Assembly (NCBI GenBank): GCA_045534575.1
Contig: JAZSJZ010000001.1
Location: forward strand, 62,001-126,000
Direction of reading: 5' to 3'
DNA: 64,000 nucleotides
From: UBA4636 sp045534575
GTDB taxonomy: Bacteria; Bacillota; Clostridia; Christensenellales; Borkfalkiaceae
Position 1 is the first letter of the stretch, and every line of letters starts with the position of its first letter. The notes below the pieces were generated by a model that was not told the DNA's origin, did not search any database, and was given only the letters and a program-made list of their open reading frames with translations. The translations under genes and the position numbers were made by a program. Shown in pieces: positions 42,668 to 51,711 of the stretch.

Positions 42668-44026
42668 TCAATCCTCTCCAAATACGCCTAAAAAGCTAAA
42701 TCCCTCTATATTGAATGGAGAGTTTTCAATTAACCCCTTACGATATAAAGAATCTGGGGTTGAGTTGCCTTTACTTTTCCAAGAAGTAATTTTGGAATTA
42801 GATGACAGAAAATCAATAGAAAACTTTTCTTTCTTTAAAACCTCCATAGGTCCAACGTTATGGGTAGTAAAAATCAATTGACCGTTTGAATAGTTTACAA
42901 AATATTCAACTAATTTAATCAATAAAACATCGTGTATATTTGCATCAAATTCATCAATAAATACAATATTACCTTCATCAGCTTTGCTTAGGAATGTATA
43001 AAGTTCAATTATTTTCTTAATTCCAGTACTTTCGTACGCTTTACTAACCCTAGTGCCATCATTATATATTAAAATTAAATCACATTCAAGAATATCTCGA
43101 TTTTCCAAAACCTTAATATCAATTGTATCTAATTCTTCCTTAAATACTTGGATAAACTTACATAATCTTTTTACGTATTCTTGAAACTTATCAAAACTAA
43201 TCCTTGGAACTCTAATAATATCTTTTTGATTAATTCCTCTATTAACAAGTAATGAAGTAAACATATCAGAGTCAATACGCTCTTTTAATGAATTAATAAC
43301 ATCCATTTGATCTACTACATAATCTATATCAATATAATTTTTATCTATGTTTTGCATTACAACTTTTATAGAAAAAATAAATTTAAATAATTCTAATAAA
43401 TTATCAAGAAAACCCGAATTTATCAAATTTAAATCATTGTTCTCATTGCTTAAGCTATCAATAATATCGATAAAGATACTAAACATGGATTGTTGTTGCA
43501 AAAGATTTGCCGTTTTTGAACACAAAAAATCTTTCTCTTCCTTGCTACTAAACTCAGATATAAATTCTCCGTTTTTAATATGAAAAATCGTTTTGTATTT
43601 TTCTTTATTTTTTAATCTATACCCTGTCAGTTTTGAAAAAATTTCTTCTGATATCACATACTTACTTCCTACACAAACAATTTCAATATAATGAGAAAAA
43701 ATATTGATAATTTTGTTATTGTCGTCGAGTGAAGCAAAAATCATTCTTATATTAAATTTTTTAGTCTTTTGATTAATAACATTTCCTAACACATCATTTA
43801 CATCGTTTAATCTTAAGTAATTAGAGTTTAGCATTAAGCTCTTGTATATATCTACAGCATAAATGATACCAGTTTTTCCTGCTCCATTAGAACCATATAT
43901 AGCTTTTACTTTTGAATATTTGTCATTTATGTCTTTAAATAAATTGTCGTTACTAAAATCTAACCTAATTTCATTATCAATACTTTTTATTCCATTTATA
44001 AACATTTTTAAAACAATATATTTCAT
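42668..44026 (-). CDS. AAA/ABC-type ATPase of an RloA/AbiL-like defence pair
   Basis: About 452 residues from the ATG at 44026; an ATG at 44041 would be almost leaderless given the promoter at 44053-44080. MKYIVLKMFINGIKSIDNEI is the usual opening of the AAA_15/21 group. Walker A GSNGAGKT (45-52), late Walker B NIVFIDEFDANIHD and switch TTHN. The coiled region between is the dimer arm. Works with the RloB-like protein just downstream. Confidence 0.82.
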   Translation of the reverse strand: MKYIVLKMFINGIKSIDNEIRLDFSNDNLFKDINDKYSKVKAIYGSNGAGKTGIIYAVDIYKSLMLNSNYLRLNDVNDVLGNVINQKTKKFNIRMIFASLDDNNKIINIFSHYIEIVCVGSKYVISEEIFSKLTGYRLKNKEKYKTIFHIKNGEFISEFSSKEEKDFLCSKTANLLQQQSMFSIFIDIIDSLSNENNDLNLINSGFLDNLLELFKFIFSIKVVMQNIDKNYIDIDYVVDQMDVINSLKERIDSDMFTSLLVNRGINQKDIIRVPRISFDKFQEYVKRLCKFIQVFKEELDTIDIKVLENRDILECDLILIYNDGTRVSKAYESTGIKKIIELYTFLSKADEGNIVFIDEFDANIHDVLLIKLVEYFVNYSNGQLIFTTHNVGPMEVLKKEKFSIDFLSSNSKITSWKSKGNSTPDSLYRKGLIENSPFNIEGFSFLGVFGED

Positions 44027-44052
44027 TTGAACAAACACCATCCTTTATTATA

Positions 44053-44080
44053 ATTATACACAAAAATTAACAAATGTAAA
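44053..44080 (-). promoter_or_regulatory. Promoter of the RloAB-like operon
   Basis: Minus strand TTTACA, 16-bp spacer, TATAAT. Confidence 0.6.
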
Positions 44081-44201
44081 CAAATTTAATACATTTTGTA
44101 GGTTTTTTGTTTTTAATTCGTTTCTATTATAATATAAATTTTTTTATTGTCAATAGAGAATTGACGGATTTTTATAGCGTTTTAAAATAATTCTTTTTCA
44201 A

Positions 44202-44330
44202 TTATGCGTTTTTCTTGCTTTGTATTTGTAGCTTAAACCGAAAAAAGCGGTGGGGATTAATTTCCTCACCGCTTTTTTGTTTTATTGATAAACATACTTC
44301 ATTTCTACAGTTGTAGAATTCTTCAAACAT
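44202..44330 (-). CDS. Possible 42-codon ORF after the Argonaute gene
   Basis: ATG at 44330 with a strong GGAGG site 6 bases upstream, 22 bases after the Argonaute stop. The second half is coded by the terminator hairpin, so the full-length peptide is doubtful. The first 18 codons (MFEEFYNCRNEVCLSIKQ) look ordinary. Kept as a weak call. Confidence 0.28.
   Translation of the reverse strand: MFEEFYNCRNEVCLSIKQKSGEEINPHRFFRFKLQIQSKKNA
44241..44277 (-). terminator. Terminator after the SIR2-Argonaute gene
   Basis: AAAAAAGCGGTG-GGGA paired with CCT-CACCGCTTTTTT. The remaining DNA from 44042 to 44352 shows only the weak ORF above. Confidence 0.8.
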
Positions 44331-44352
44331 ATTTTTCCTCCAAAAAAACAAA

Positions 44353-47300
44353 TTACATAAAAAATCTATAATCATATATTGTTCCTTCGTATTGAGAAAG
44401 CAGCCATCCAATTCTTGCTAATTGATTTGACGACTCTATAGTACAAGGCAATTTAGAATACAACCCAAAACTGTTCCAATTCATTTTAGATAATCCTAAA
44501 ATTTCAGTCGCAATTTGCACCATGTCACCAGAGCCATAATGTTTGACAATTTTTAATGGGATAGGAACAGTTTTCCCTCCTTGAATATATTTAAAATTAG
44601 GATTTTCAACTGATGGCGCAATACCATGTGTATAAAGAAGCATAGTTTTTTCGTCCATAGGAAAACATAAACCTCTTCTAACAGGGTATGTGTCTATATT
44701 AAAGTTTTTTTCATAAGCAAAACTTTGTATTGCATCTTCATAGTTTATTTCTAGCAATTGAATGTCAGATATACCAGCAGATGATAGACATTTTACTAAG
44801 CCGTCAATTTCTTCTTTTTTGAAGGGTGTTCGTTTATGAATTACAACTCGTTTTGGTATTTCTGTGAATGATTTATAAAATAAGTCTTTTATGTTTAATC
44901 CTAATTTATAAGCTTCGCTTTCCGTTAAAAACGGATTATTTTTCTTATCCAAGTAGAAATCTTTAATTTTAGAAAGTTTGTATTTTAATCCTTGTCCGTC
45001 TGAAGAATAAATATGGCTACATCCAACAACAACACTTTTACCATATTTAGAACTATTAATGCTATATCCTATTCCAGCGAAAGCAGTGTCTGGGCGTATT
45101 GCTGAAATAACCCATGGTATATGACACGATTTTACGTATAAAGCAAGCGAGAGTGCCCACATAATTTGACATCTCATTCCAGTTTCTTCAACGGTTTTTT
45201 CTCTTACAAATTGTGTTGCAATGTTTTTTTGAGCTGCATACGCTTTTACTACATCGTGTAGATCATAATTATCTTGTTCTGTAAAACGCTCATATTCTTT
45301 TGGAATATAAATTACAATAACGTCAGTTGCTTGCGATGAAAGTTTATCTATTTGTTGCAATATAGAATCTCTAAATTCATTAATAGCAAGCATAATATTC
45401 GAATTGTTTGGTGCTGATATTTCAGACCATTGTCCACTGCTTATTAAAGGAACGTTTAATCCGATATTAAAAGCGTTAAAAAAACCAGGAAAAGGAATAA
45501 CGTAAGCAGTATTAAAGCGAACACTGTGCTTATTGTTTAATTCATTCAAGAATCGCTGAAAATCTGTAGAATGATTTGTTGGGCAAATTACACTTAAACT
45601 AATAGAAGTTCTTGAAATTTTACTTCCTAATGCAAAGTCATATGGACTGTTATTGGTTAACCCACGCATTGGGTGAAAATCAGTGCACATTGAGTTTTGA
45701 GTAGGATTAAAAAATACTAATTCGGGGTCTTTGCATTCAATACCTTTAAATACTATCCTTTTTGGATTTATAGAATTAGGAAGATGCATAGAATAATTTC
45801 TTGTACTATTTATTCCAACCAAAACACTGTTTGACCGTATTTTAAACTCAAAACCATTTTTGTCTTGCGCAGGAATATATCCTATAAAAACTTCAGTTCC
45901 AAGTAAAGTATTTGCCCACTTATCAATGTAGTTATTTATATTTAAATTTGGAGTCTTGCCATTAGTTAATGCAGAAAAAGCATCTGCAAACGCTTTTAAA
46001 GTAGTATTATCATATTTAACGTCTTTACAAAAGTGATAAGTTGGCTCAAATGACAAATAAGTATATTTGTAATCAAATTTTAAAGATAATTTAATGCCAT
46101 AATAGGCAAAAATCTCCTCGTCATATATCTTGAATGAAAACATGTTTTCATTATTTGTTTCGTCCCAGATTTTATCTTTGGAAAAAGCAAAGTTTGAACC
46201 TTGAGATATCGCCATTGTAATTCCACGTAACAACATTTGTCTAAAAACTTTGTTCGTTAATATCAAATCTCTAGAAAAAGCGGTTATTTCAATGTCGCTC
46301 TCTAATCTATCTAAACAAACCTTGGAAATTGTTTCTTTATTCCCCCAAGCATAAACTAATCCAGAATTTGGTATCGCAATTATTCCATATTTATTAAGTG
46401 ATTTGCATATATCCCAAGCTCTTTCGTTTTCTCTAAATTTTAATTTAAATTGATAGCAAGTTTTAGGAAAGGCTATGGGATATAAGTTTGTTTTTACTAT
46501 ATTTTTTATGTTTCCGCTAATTTGATTAAATGGGGTGGACTTATAATCAATCGTATCCCCTAATTCATTCAAAAGTTTGTCAATTCGGCTGATAAAACTT
46601 GCATCTTCACTCATGCAATATTTAGACAACAAAAGCATTGTTTTATCAAAACCATCTGTCGAGATATAATAAGCTTGTCTTCCTTTTGATATAATAGAGG
46701 TTAATAAATCCTCTACTTCTTTTGGAGCTTTTTCGCCATAGCCACACCAATATAATCTTCCTGCTCCAGGTTGTGAATAAGCTTCTTTAAGAGCCTCCAT
46801 AATGGAACGGTCTCGACCACTATAACCAATTACAATTAAATTTCTTCTTGATAATTCTTTTATTAATGTTTTAACCAGGATATCGCTTTGAGCATCAAGC
46901 TCCATAGCCGTATTTTTTAATGGTCCGTATTTATAATCTCCGTGTAAAGCAATACATAATAATTCTTTATCGCTTTCCGCACGATAAATACGTTGTTGAG
47001 ATTCCAATGTAACTTCGATTGGTACAACATTATATTGATGAGCTACCTTTAATGTTAACCCATCAAAATTAGTTGTCCAAACACTTCGCACCCACCCAAT
47101 TTCAGCAAGCATTGCTAGTAAATGATATCCTAAACTTGGTTTTTTGTTCTCAAATAAGTTTTGAAAATACTTTTTTCGATCATCTTCAATAGGGTAAGCC
47201 CTTTCAGCATAGATTGAATATTCTGAGTCATCATTTAATGGAGGAAATGTATGCTGTTCGTCTATCCATCTTTGAATTAAGCGCCTAACACTTTCCATTT

Positions 47301-47493
47301 TAATATTATTACAAGCTTTAACATCGTGAGGATTTTGGGACAAATAAATATCCCTTTTCCAATCCCAAATACAATCAGTCGCAGATTGTATTCCCGACTC
47401 TATAGATGCCCCCGCTCCAAGAAAAAGTGAATACGCGCTATCTTTATTCTGCTTTAACGAACGTATGAATTCATCAAAATTTAATTTGTTCAT
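44353..47493 (-). CDS. SIR2-APAZ-short prokaryotic Argonaute, single chain
   Basis: 1046 residues. SIR2 domain at the N terminus: LGAGAS (25-30), TTNFD (140-144), LHGD (183-186), GYSGRD (223-228), the NAD-binding motifs of defence sirtuins. The middle (about 300-600) corresponds to the APAZ region. The C-terminal 400 residues are MID-PIWI: the 5'-end pocket is suggested by K-x-x-x-A-Q-K ... ATQFV ... LALYVKS, and PIWI by the AGIGYS strand where the catalytic Asp is replaced, and by a hydrophobic C terminus (YDYRFFM). It is predicted to be catalytically dead for slicing. Guide-directed recognition of invader nucleic acid would trigger NAD depletion, as in SPARSA systems. Confidence 0.87.
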   Translation of the reverse strand: MNKLNFDEFIRSLKQNKDSAYSLFLGAGASIESGIQSATDCIWDWKRDIYLSQNPHDVKACNNIKMESVRRLIQRWIDEQHTFPPLNDDSEYSIYAERAYPIEDDRKKYFQNLFENKKPSLGYHLLAMLAEIGWVRSVWTTNFDGLTLKVAHQYNVVPIEVTLESQQRIYRAESDKELLCIALHGDYKYGPLKNTAMELDAQSDILVKTLIKELSRRNLIVIGYSGRDRSIMEALKEAYSQPGAGRLYWCGYGEKAPKEVEDLLTSIISKGRQAYYISTDGFDKTMLLLSKYCMSEDASFISRIDKLLNELGDTIDYKSTPFNQISGNIKNIVKTNLYPIAFPKTCYQFKLKFRENERAWDICKSLNKYGIIAIPNSGLVYAWGNKETISKVCLDRLESDIEITAFSRDLILTNKVFRQMLLRGITMAISQGSNFAFSKDKIWDETNNENMFSFKIYDEEIFAYYGIKLSLKFDYKYTYLSFEPTYHFCKDVKYDNTTLKAFADAFSALTNGKTPNLNINNYIDKWANTLLGTEVFIGYIPAQDKNGFEFKIRSNSVLVGINSTRNYSMHLPNSINPKRIVFKGIECKDPELVFFNPTQNSMCTDFHPMRGLTNNSPYDFALGSKISRTSISLSVICPTNHSTDFQRFLNELNNKHSVRFNTAYVIPFPGFFNAFNIGLNVPLISSGQWSEISAPNNSNIMLAINEFRDSILQQIDKLSSQATDVIVIYIPKEYERFTEQDNYDLHDVVKAYAAQKNIATQFVREKTVEETGMRCQIMWALSLALYVKSCHIPWVISAIRPDTAFAGIGYSINSSKYGKSVVVGCSHIYSSDGQGLKYKLSKIKDFYLDKKNNPFLTESEAYKLGLNIKDLFYKSFTEIPKRVVIHKRTPFKKEEIDGLVKCLSSAGISDIQLLEINYEDAIQSFAYEKNFNIDTYPVRRGLCFPMDEKTMLLYTHGIAPSVENPNFKYIQGGKTVPIPLKIVKHYGSGDMVQIATEILGLSKMNWNSFGLYSKLPCTIESSNQLARIGWLLSQYEGTIYDYRFFM

Positions 47494-47522
47494 AAATCAC
47501 CGTAAATCTTTAGTATGTTTAT

Positions 47523-47551
47523 ATTATAGCATGGTCTTTAAAATTTATCAA
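47523..47551 (-). promoter_or_regulatory. Promoter of the SIR2-Argonaute gene
   Basis: Minus strand TTGATA, 17-bp spacer, TATAAT; leader about 25 bases with a weak binding site. Confidence 0.65.
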
Positions 47552-47967
47552 GGCATTATAAATATAAAGAACAATTCAACAAATAACGATCATATTACAC
47601 ACTTTTAAGATAAAATAGAATAACCTCTTAAATTTTACCTAGAATAGCATTTTCAACTAGCTAATAGCTTTAAGGTGGTGTTCTTTAAACTTGCTTAAAC
47701 TTTTCTTTTTAGACTTGACTTTCACATTTTTTTGCTTTTCGTGTTTTGGTTTAGCACAAAAATTGTCAAAAAACAAGGCAAAGAAATTTTGCTTTGGCAA
47801 TAAAAATTTAAGTTACTCGAAACTGATTTTTCAGCTTCGTTTTTTTTTATGCAAATTTTCTTTGTTATCCCTTGTTTTCCGACACGATAAATATTACCGA
47901 GAAACGTTATATGAATTTTTGCACTATCCCCTTTTTGCGAAAAGCAAAAAAATAAGGAGTAAAGAAT
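47552..47967. other. Intergenic region between defence island and accessory cluster
   Basis: T-rich on the plus strand. I see no convincing gene. A TTTTGC-GAAA-AGCAAAA hairpin (47933-47949) sits just before the first accessory gene's binding site. The promoter for the plus-strand cluster must lie here, but none matches consensus well. Confidence 0.4.
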
Positions 47968-48264
47968 ATGAGAAAAGTAATTTATTCAATTTCAAAAGTT
48001 AGTAGGAAAAATCCAGTAAAAATATCTGGCATCGGGTATATAACCGATGAAGATTTAATAATCGCATTAAATAGCAAATCTAATAAACCTTATATTAAAG
48101 TTTTTGAAGATTGCATTAAGTCTTGCGGAAAAAGCAATGAAAACGAATTCAGCGGTCATTACTATGAGTTTAAAGAAGTTGACCTTGAAGATGAACGAGG
48201 CAAAATCACCACAAAAGAAATTTGTCTTGAATACAAGATATGGTTCAAAATAATCAACAATTAA
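47968..48264 (+). CDS. Accessory-cluster hypothetical protein
   Basis: 98 residues, AAGGAG binding site. Basic first half and acidic second half, strands SGIGYITDEDLIIALNS. Not recognised. First gene of a same-strand cluster that ends at 54254 and is typical of conjugative elements or large plasmids. Confidence 0.6.
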   Translation: MRKVIYSISKVSRKNPVKISGIGYITDEDLIIALNSKSNKPYIKVFEDCIKSCGKSNENEFSGHYYEFKEVDLEDERGKITTKEICLEYKIWFKIINN

Positions 48265-48277
48265 GGAGTTATTGAGT

Positions 48278-48487
48278 ATGAAAATCTTAATGCAATTAGA
48301 ATTATTTGATGGTGAAGATTTTATAAATTTCGACATAATCGACTTAAACAAAGATAAAAAACAACTAACAGCAGTTGTAACAAATCGTGGAAAACTTAGT
48401 TACTCAGAGTTTGACTTATTTGAAAGCAAATATGGTTACTACATAGAATACGGTCCAATTTTAACAAAAATATATATCGACTTATAA
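48278..48487 (+). CDS. Accessory-cluster hypothetical protein
   Basis: 69 residues from the ATG at 48278, 9 bases after AAGGAG (an upstream TTG is too close to it). Acidic, beta-rich, not recognised. Confidence 0.55.
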   Translation: MKILMQLELFDGEDFINFDIIDLNKDKKQLTAVVTNRGKLSYSEFDLFESKYGYYIEYGPILTKIYIDL

Positions 48488-48498
48488 AGGAGAAAAAA

Positions 48499-48831
48499 AT
48501 GAAAATTATCATTAAGAATTTAAGGACAGAAAAACCTACCAAGCCTTATCAAGTAAGAGTTGATAGAAATCACTCTATCTTGGGCAATCCGTTTTATATG
48601 CAAACAGAAAATGAACGCGATGAAGTTTGCGAGAAATACAGAGATTATTTTTATAAAAACGTCAATCACAACAAGACATTCACTGATGCTTTAAGACAAT
48701 TATATAAAATTGCAATTACTTATGGAAAACTTGAACTATTTTGTTGGTGTGCGCCAAAAAGATGCCACGCAGAAACGATTGCTCAATTTTTAGAAAAATA
48801 TTTAGGAGAAAATAAAAATGATAGACAATGA
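48499..48831 (+). CDS. DUF4326 protein
   Basis: 110 residues. VRVDRNHSILGNPF, the R-x-x-V-C-E-K-Y helix, and LELFCWCAPKRCHAETIAQ: the DUF4326 signature with its conserved CWC-x-P-x-x-CH residues. Found mainly in phage and mobile DNA; biochemical role not established. Its end overlaps the next gene by 14 bases. Confidence 0.85.
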   Translation: MKIIIKNLRTEKPTKPYQVRVDRNHSILGNPFYMQTENERDEVCEKYRDYFYKNVNHNKTFTDALRQLYKIAITYGKLELFCWCAPKRCHAETIAQFLEKYLGENKNDRQ

Positions 48832-49366
48832 AATCAATATTGTAATTGGTAGTTGGGGTTCTTACAACGAATGTAATGAACGAGCTTTAGGTTCTAAATG
48901 GATTTGCTTAAATGATTATGAAGATTGGGAAGAAATTGAAGAAGAACTTAAAAAACAAGGCTTTGAGCTTGATGGTATTGACGAAGAATTATTCGTTCAA
49001 GACATTGAAAACTTTATAACTACAGGCGTTAATTGGGACTATGTTAACCCACAAGACTTGTTTGAAACATTAAAAAAATCTGAAATTTTATATAACGATT
49101 ATAAATATGAATTAGCCGTTGCCTACTGCGAAATTGAAGGCTACGACAGCTGGGAATCGAAAGTTGAAGATAAAGAAGACCGTTGGGATGACGACATTTA
49201 CCTATATCACAATTACGATTGGTATGACTTAGGCTACAACTTATTACACGAATTTCACGATATACCAGATTATTTAGATAACTACATAGATTATGAAAGC
49301 TACGGCGAAGAACTTAGGTTTGACGGCTTTCACGAATGCAGTTTAGGAATAATCGAAATAAGATAA
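48818..49366 (+). CDS. ardA: ArdA-like antirestriction protein
   Basis: 182 residues, extremely acidic. INIVIGSWGSYNECNERALGSKWICLNDYED matches the ArdA N-terminal domain, followed by the E-L-F-V-Q-D-I-E segment and the C-terminal YLDNYIDYESYGEELRFDG (dimer-interface domain). ArdA proteins mimic bent B-DNA and block type I restriction, protecting incoming conjugative DNA. Diverged but full length. Confidence 0.75.
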   Translation: MIDNEINIVIGSWGSYNECNERALGSKWICLNDYEDWEEIEEELKKQGFELDGIDEELFVQDIENFITTGVNWDYVNPQDLFETLKKSEILYNDYKYELAVAYCEIEGYDSWESKVEDKEDRWDDDIYLYHNYDWYDLGYNLLHEFHDIPDYLDNYIDYESYGEELRFDGFHECSLGIIEIR

Positions 49367-49380
49367 TTTGGAGATTAGAA

Positions 49381-49551
49381 ATGAAATATATAACTTACGT
49401 TAGAAAGAGTTTTCAAGGTGCTTGGATTATAAGTGGCACAATAGGAACTAAACAATATATGTTTTATTCAAAGCGAAACGCTATTAAACTATATAACTAC
49501 GAAGCAAAATTATTTGAAAGTGAACAAAAACAGAAAAATGCCAACGGCTAA
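49381..49551 (+). CDS. Accessory-cluster hypothetical protein
   Basis: 56 residues from the ATG at 49381 (GGAG 7 bases upstream). One beta-rich module with WIISGTIGTKQYMFYSKRNAIKLYN, not recognised. A CCAACG/CGTTGG hairpin with TTTT overlaps its stop (49541-49564), a possible attenuator. Confidence 0.55.
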   Translation: MKYITYVRKSFQGAWIISGTIGTKQYMFYSKRNAIKLYNYEAKLFESEQKQKNANG

Positions 49552-49564
49552 GGTCGTTGGTTTT
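49541..49564 (+). terminator. Attenuator-like hairpin
   Basis: A 6-bp CCAACG/CGTTGG stem with an 8-nt loop containing the stop codon, followed by TTTT. Confidence 0.35.
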
Positions 49565-49589
49565 AATATTTTATAAGGAGATTTTGAAA

Positions 49590-49997
49590 ATGAAAATCAC
49601 AAGAAACGAAAAGAAACAAGAAGCACTCAAAAGAATGAAGTATCTAAAACTTCACTCTAACACTCTAAGAGAATTAGAACGTGAAGACGTTGTTAATTAC
49701 TCTGAAGCATACGGAATTTTGTATTGGCTTGATGAAAAATGGCTCAGTTTAGTTAAAGACTTTGAAATTAAATACAAAGCACTTGTTTATCACGCTATAC
49801 ATAACTATACCGAATTTGGCGAACTGCTAACGCTTTTATACGTTAGCGATTACAAAAATGAATGGGAAACCGATTGGGATGATTTACACGAAGGACACAC
49901 TGTAGCTTACGTTATCAATCTTGACGATGAAACCTGTTCAGAATTTGGTGGCGTTGGAATTAAAGCACAATTTGGCGGACTAGTTAGAACTTATTAA
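49590..49997 (+). CDS. Accessory-cluster hypothetical protein
   Basis: 135 residues from the ATG at 49590 (AAGGAG). Basic N-terminal helix, acidic C-terminal half with VAYVINLDDETCSEFGGVGIKAQFGGLVRTY. Resembles short proteins of clostridial conjugative elements in style; function unknown. Confidence 0.6.
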   Translation: MKITRNEKKQEALKRMKYLKLHSNTLRELEREDVVNYSEAYGILYWLDEKWLSLVKDFEIKYKALVYHAIHNYTEFGELLTLLYVSDYKNEWETDWDDLHEGHTVAYVINLDDETCSEFGGVGIKAQFGGLVRTY

Positions 49998-50005
49998 GGT
50001 GCAAT

Positions 50006-50320
50006 ATGAATAACAGACATAGAAAAATATGTAAAAATCTTGGCTGGACAATACGGGAAAATGGCATATATGTTGACGTTTGTCAATATTCTCCCGCCGG
50101 CGAAGATTTTTTCTTTACTGTATCTAAAAGAAATTTTGCAGAAGAAGTTGATCAATACGCAGACGATTTTGATGCGGACGAACACGCAGAAATGTGGGTT
50201 CAATGTAGAAATTCAGTCAGTGGCGTTCCACAATCTATAAGAACGCTAATTGACGACGCTGATGCAATTCAAGAAATGCTATACGAATTAGCACGAAAAT
50301 TAAATAAAAGGAGTTATTAA
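50006..50320 (+). CDS. Accessory-cluster hypothetical protein
   Basis: 104 residues. Starts with a basic NNRHRKICKNLGW helix, then a compact alpha-beta region with YSPAGEDFFFTVSKRNFAEEV and SGVPQSIRTLIDDADAIQEML. Very acidic centre. Same style as proteins of conjugative elements. Function unknown. Confidence 0.6.
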   Translation: MNNRHRKICKNLGWTIRENGIYVDVCQYSPAGEDFFFTVSKRNFAEEVDQYADDFDADEHAEMWVQCRNSVSGVPQSIRTLIDDADAIQEMLYELARKLNKRSY

Positions 50321-50321
50321 A

Positions 50322-50582
50322 ATGAAAAACTTAAAAGAATTAGATTCTATACTTTGTGTTCTCTACTACTATAATCGTTTAAGCGAACACGAAAACGTTG
50401 AAATTAGAGAACTTTTAGATTATACGTTTGACAGAATTTTAGAACGCAACACAAATTTACTTATACTTGCTTGCATAGGTAGAAAACTTGACGAAAGTCG
50501 CCCTGAAATCGAAGAAATCCTCAAAAGAGATACAAAGTTCTTTGAATACAAGGCACGAAAAGAAGCAATACGAAAATCTTAA
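50322..50582 (+). CDS. Accessory-cluster hypothetical protein
   Basis: 86 residues, all-helical, AAGGAG upstream. Not recognised. Confidence 0.55.
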   Translation: MKNLKELDSILCVLYYYNRLSEHENVEIRELLDYTFDRILERNTNLLILACIGRKLDESRPEIEEILKRDTKFFEYKARKEAIRKS

Positions 50583-50598
50583 AAAGGAGAATAGCACA

Positions 50599-50907
50599 AT
50601 GAAAAAAGTTTATTTAGTAATGACACAATACTCAACAGACGATTGCGACGGCATTGATACTTTAGCCTTTGACACCTATTCAAAAGCCGTTAAACATTTC
50701 AAAGAACAAATCGAAAACGAAATATCTTACGACGGTTATTGGTCTGTCAATGCCTTTGAAAATGGTGTTTTGCAACACAATTACGAGCTTGATTGTTCGC
50801 CTAATTATACCGATGACGAAGAACACGAACTTTGGTGGTACTTACATTGTAAACTTGATTGGTATTTACACACTAACATAGAACTTAGAATATTGGAGAT
50901 TGAATAA
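50599..50907 (+). CDS. Accessory-cluster hypothetical protein
   Basis: 102 residues from the ATG at 50599 (AAGGAG), acidic, with YLVMTQYSTDDCDGIDTLAF and aromatic-rich ELWWYLHCKLDWYL. Possibly another DNA-mimic-like acidic protein, but that is only composition. Confidence 0.55.
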   Translation: MKKVYLVMTQYSTDDCDGIDTLAFDTYSKAVKHFKEQIENEISYDGYWSVNAFENGVLQHNYELDCSPNYTDDEEHELWWYLHCKLDWYLHTNIELRILEIE

Positions 50908-50908
50908 A

Positions 50909-51097
50909 ATGAAACCATATAAAGCTTTGGCTCATATAAATTCACTCAAAGGTGAAATGAAAGAAATTACTATTTTAGAACAAAAAGATAACAATTACAT
51001 AGTTGATTATAACGGTGTTAAATGCACCGCTATTTTTAATTGGTTTAATTGTCAATTTTATGTTGATGATGTTTATGGAATTATTAAGGAGAATTAA
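50909..51097 (+). CDS. Accessory-cluster hypothetical protein
   Basis: 62 residues from the ATG at 50909 (GGAG 10 bases upstream; a TTG at 50900 is too close). A small beta barrel-like sequence, NNYIVDYNGVKCTAIFNWFNCQFYVDDVYG, which recalls DUF4314-type accessory proteins. Low certainty on family. Confidence 0.55.
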   Translation: MKPYKALAHINSLKGEMKEITILEQKDNNYIVDYNGVKCTAIFNWFNCQFYVDDVYGIIKEN

Positions 51098-51100
51098 AAA

Positions 51101-51466
51101 ATGGCTAAAATACAAGATTTAGAAAAATATTTAAATTATGAATTTTCTACCGGTTGCTACACTGGCGAAGATTACAAAACATTTGAAAGGAAATACATAA
51201 ACTACCTAAAATCGTTATGCAAAGATAACGGCTGGGAACTTGCGTGGGCTCATAAAAATCACTACTCGTTTACGGCTTGTCTAAAAGAAAAAGAAAAGCA
51301 TATTTACTTTAGCATTAGCGACGTTAGATTTTGGCAAAACGAGTGGTATAACCACATTTTATACCGAACAATGGAACACGAAAAAGATTATCACGGCGGA
51401 CCTAATCATTATACGAGTTTGCCAGAACTTGTAAACGATTATAAAGTAATGTTTAATAGGATGTGA
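51101..51466 (+). CDS. Accessory-cluster hypothetical protein
   Basis: 121 residues. N-terminal helix, then HYSFTACLKEKEKHIYFSIS and DYHGGPNHYTSLPEL, a conserved-looking histidine-rich segment. Similar proteins occur in conjugative elements in my memory; function unknown. Confidence 0.6.
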   Translation: MAKIQDLEKYLNYEFSTGCYTGEDYKTFERKYINYLKSLCKDNGWELAWAHKNHYSFTACLKEKEKHIYFSISDVRFWQNEWYNHILYRTMEHEKDYHGGPNHYTSLPELVNDYKVMFNRM

Positions 51467-51469
51467 TTT

Positions 51470-51685
51470 ATGATAAAGAAAAGTAGATACGGATATAAAT
51501 TATTAAGAAAATTAAGAAACGAGCCGAGATTTAAGAAGTATTTTATTGCCTTTAAATACGGACATGCAGTCATCGTTCAAAAAAACGAAACTATTAAGTT
51601 TAAAAACAAAAGGGTTAAGCACAAAATAACCCCTATTAAGAAACAATATTACAAAAGGGTGGTTTACAAAAAATCACCCTTTTAA
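51470..51685 (+). CDS. Small very basic protein
   Basis: 71 residues, more than a quarter Lys/Arg. Likely binds nucleic acid. Not recognised. Confidence 0.5.
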   Translation: MIKKSRYGYKLLRKLRNEPRFKKYFIAFKYGHAVIVQKNETIKFKNKRVKHKITPIKKQYYKRVVYKKSPF

Positions 51686-51711
51686 AAAACAATAAAACAA
51701 GGAGAATTAAA

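Noticed and set aside
47691..48002. 103-residue plus-strand frame before the accessory cluster
   Set aside because: Starts with TTG, very Phe/Leu/Lys-rich as expected from T-rich DNA, and overlaps the better-supported gene at 47968 in another frame.
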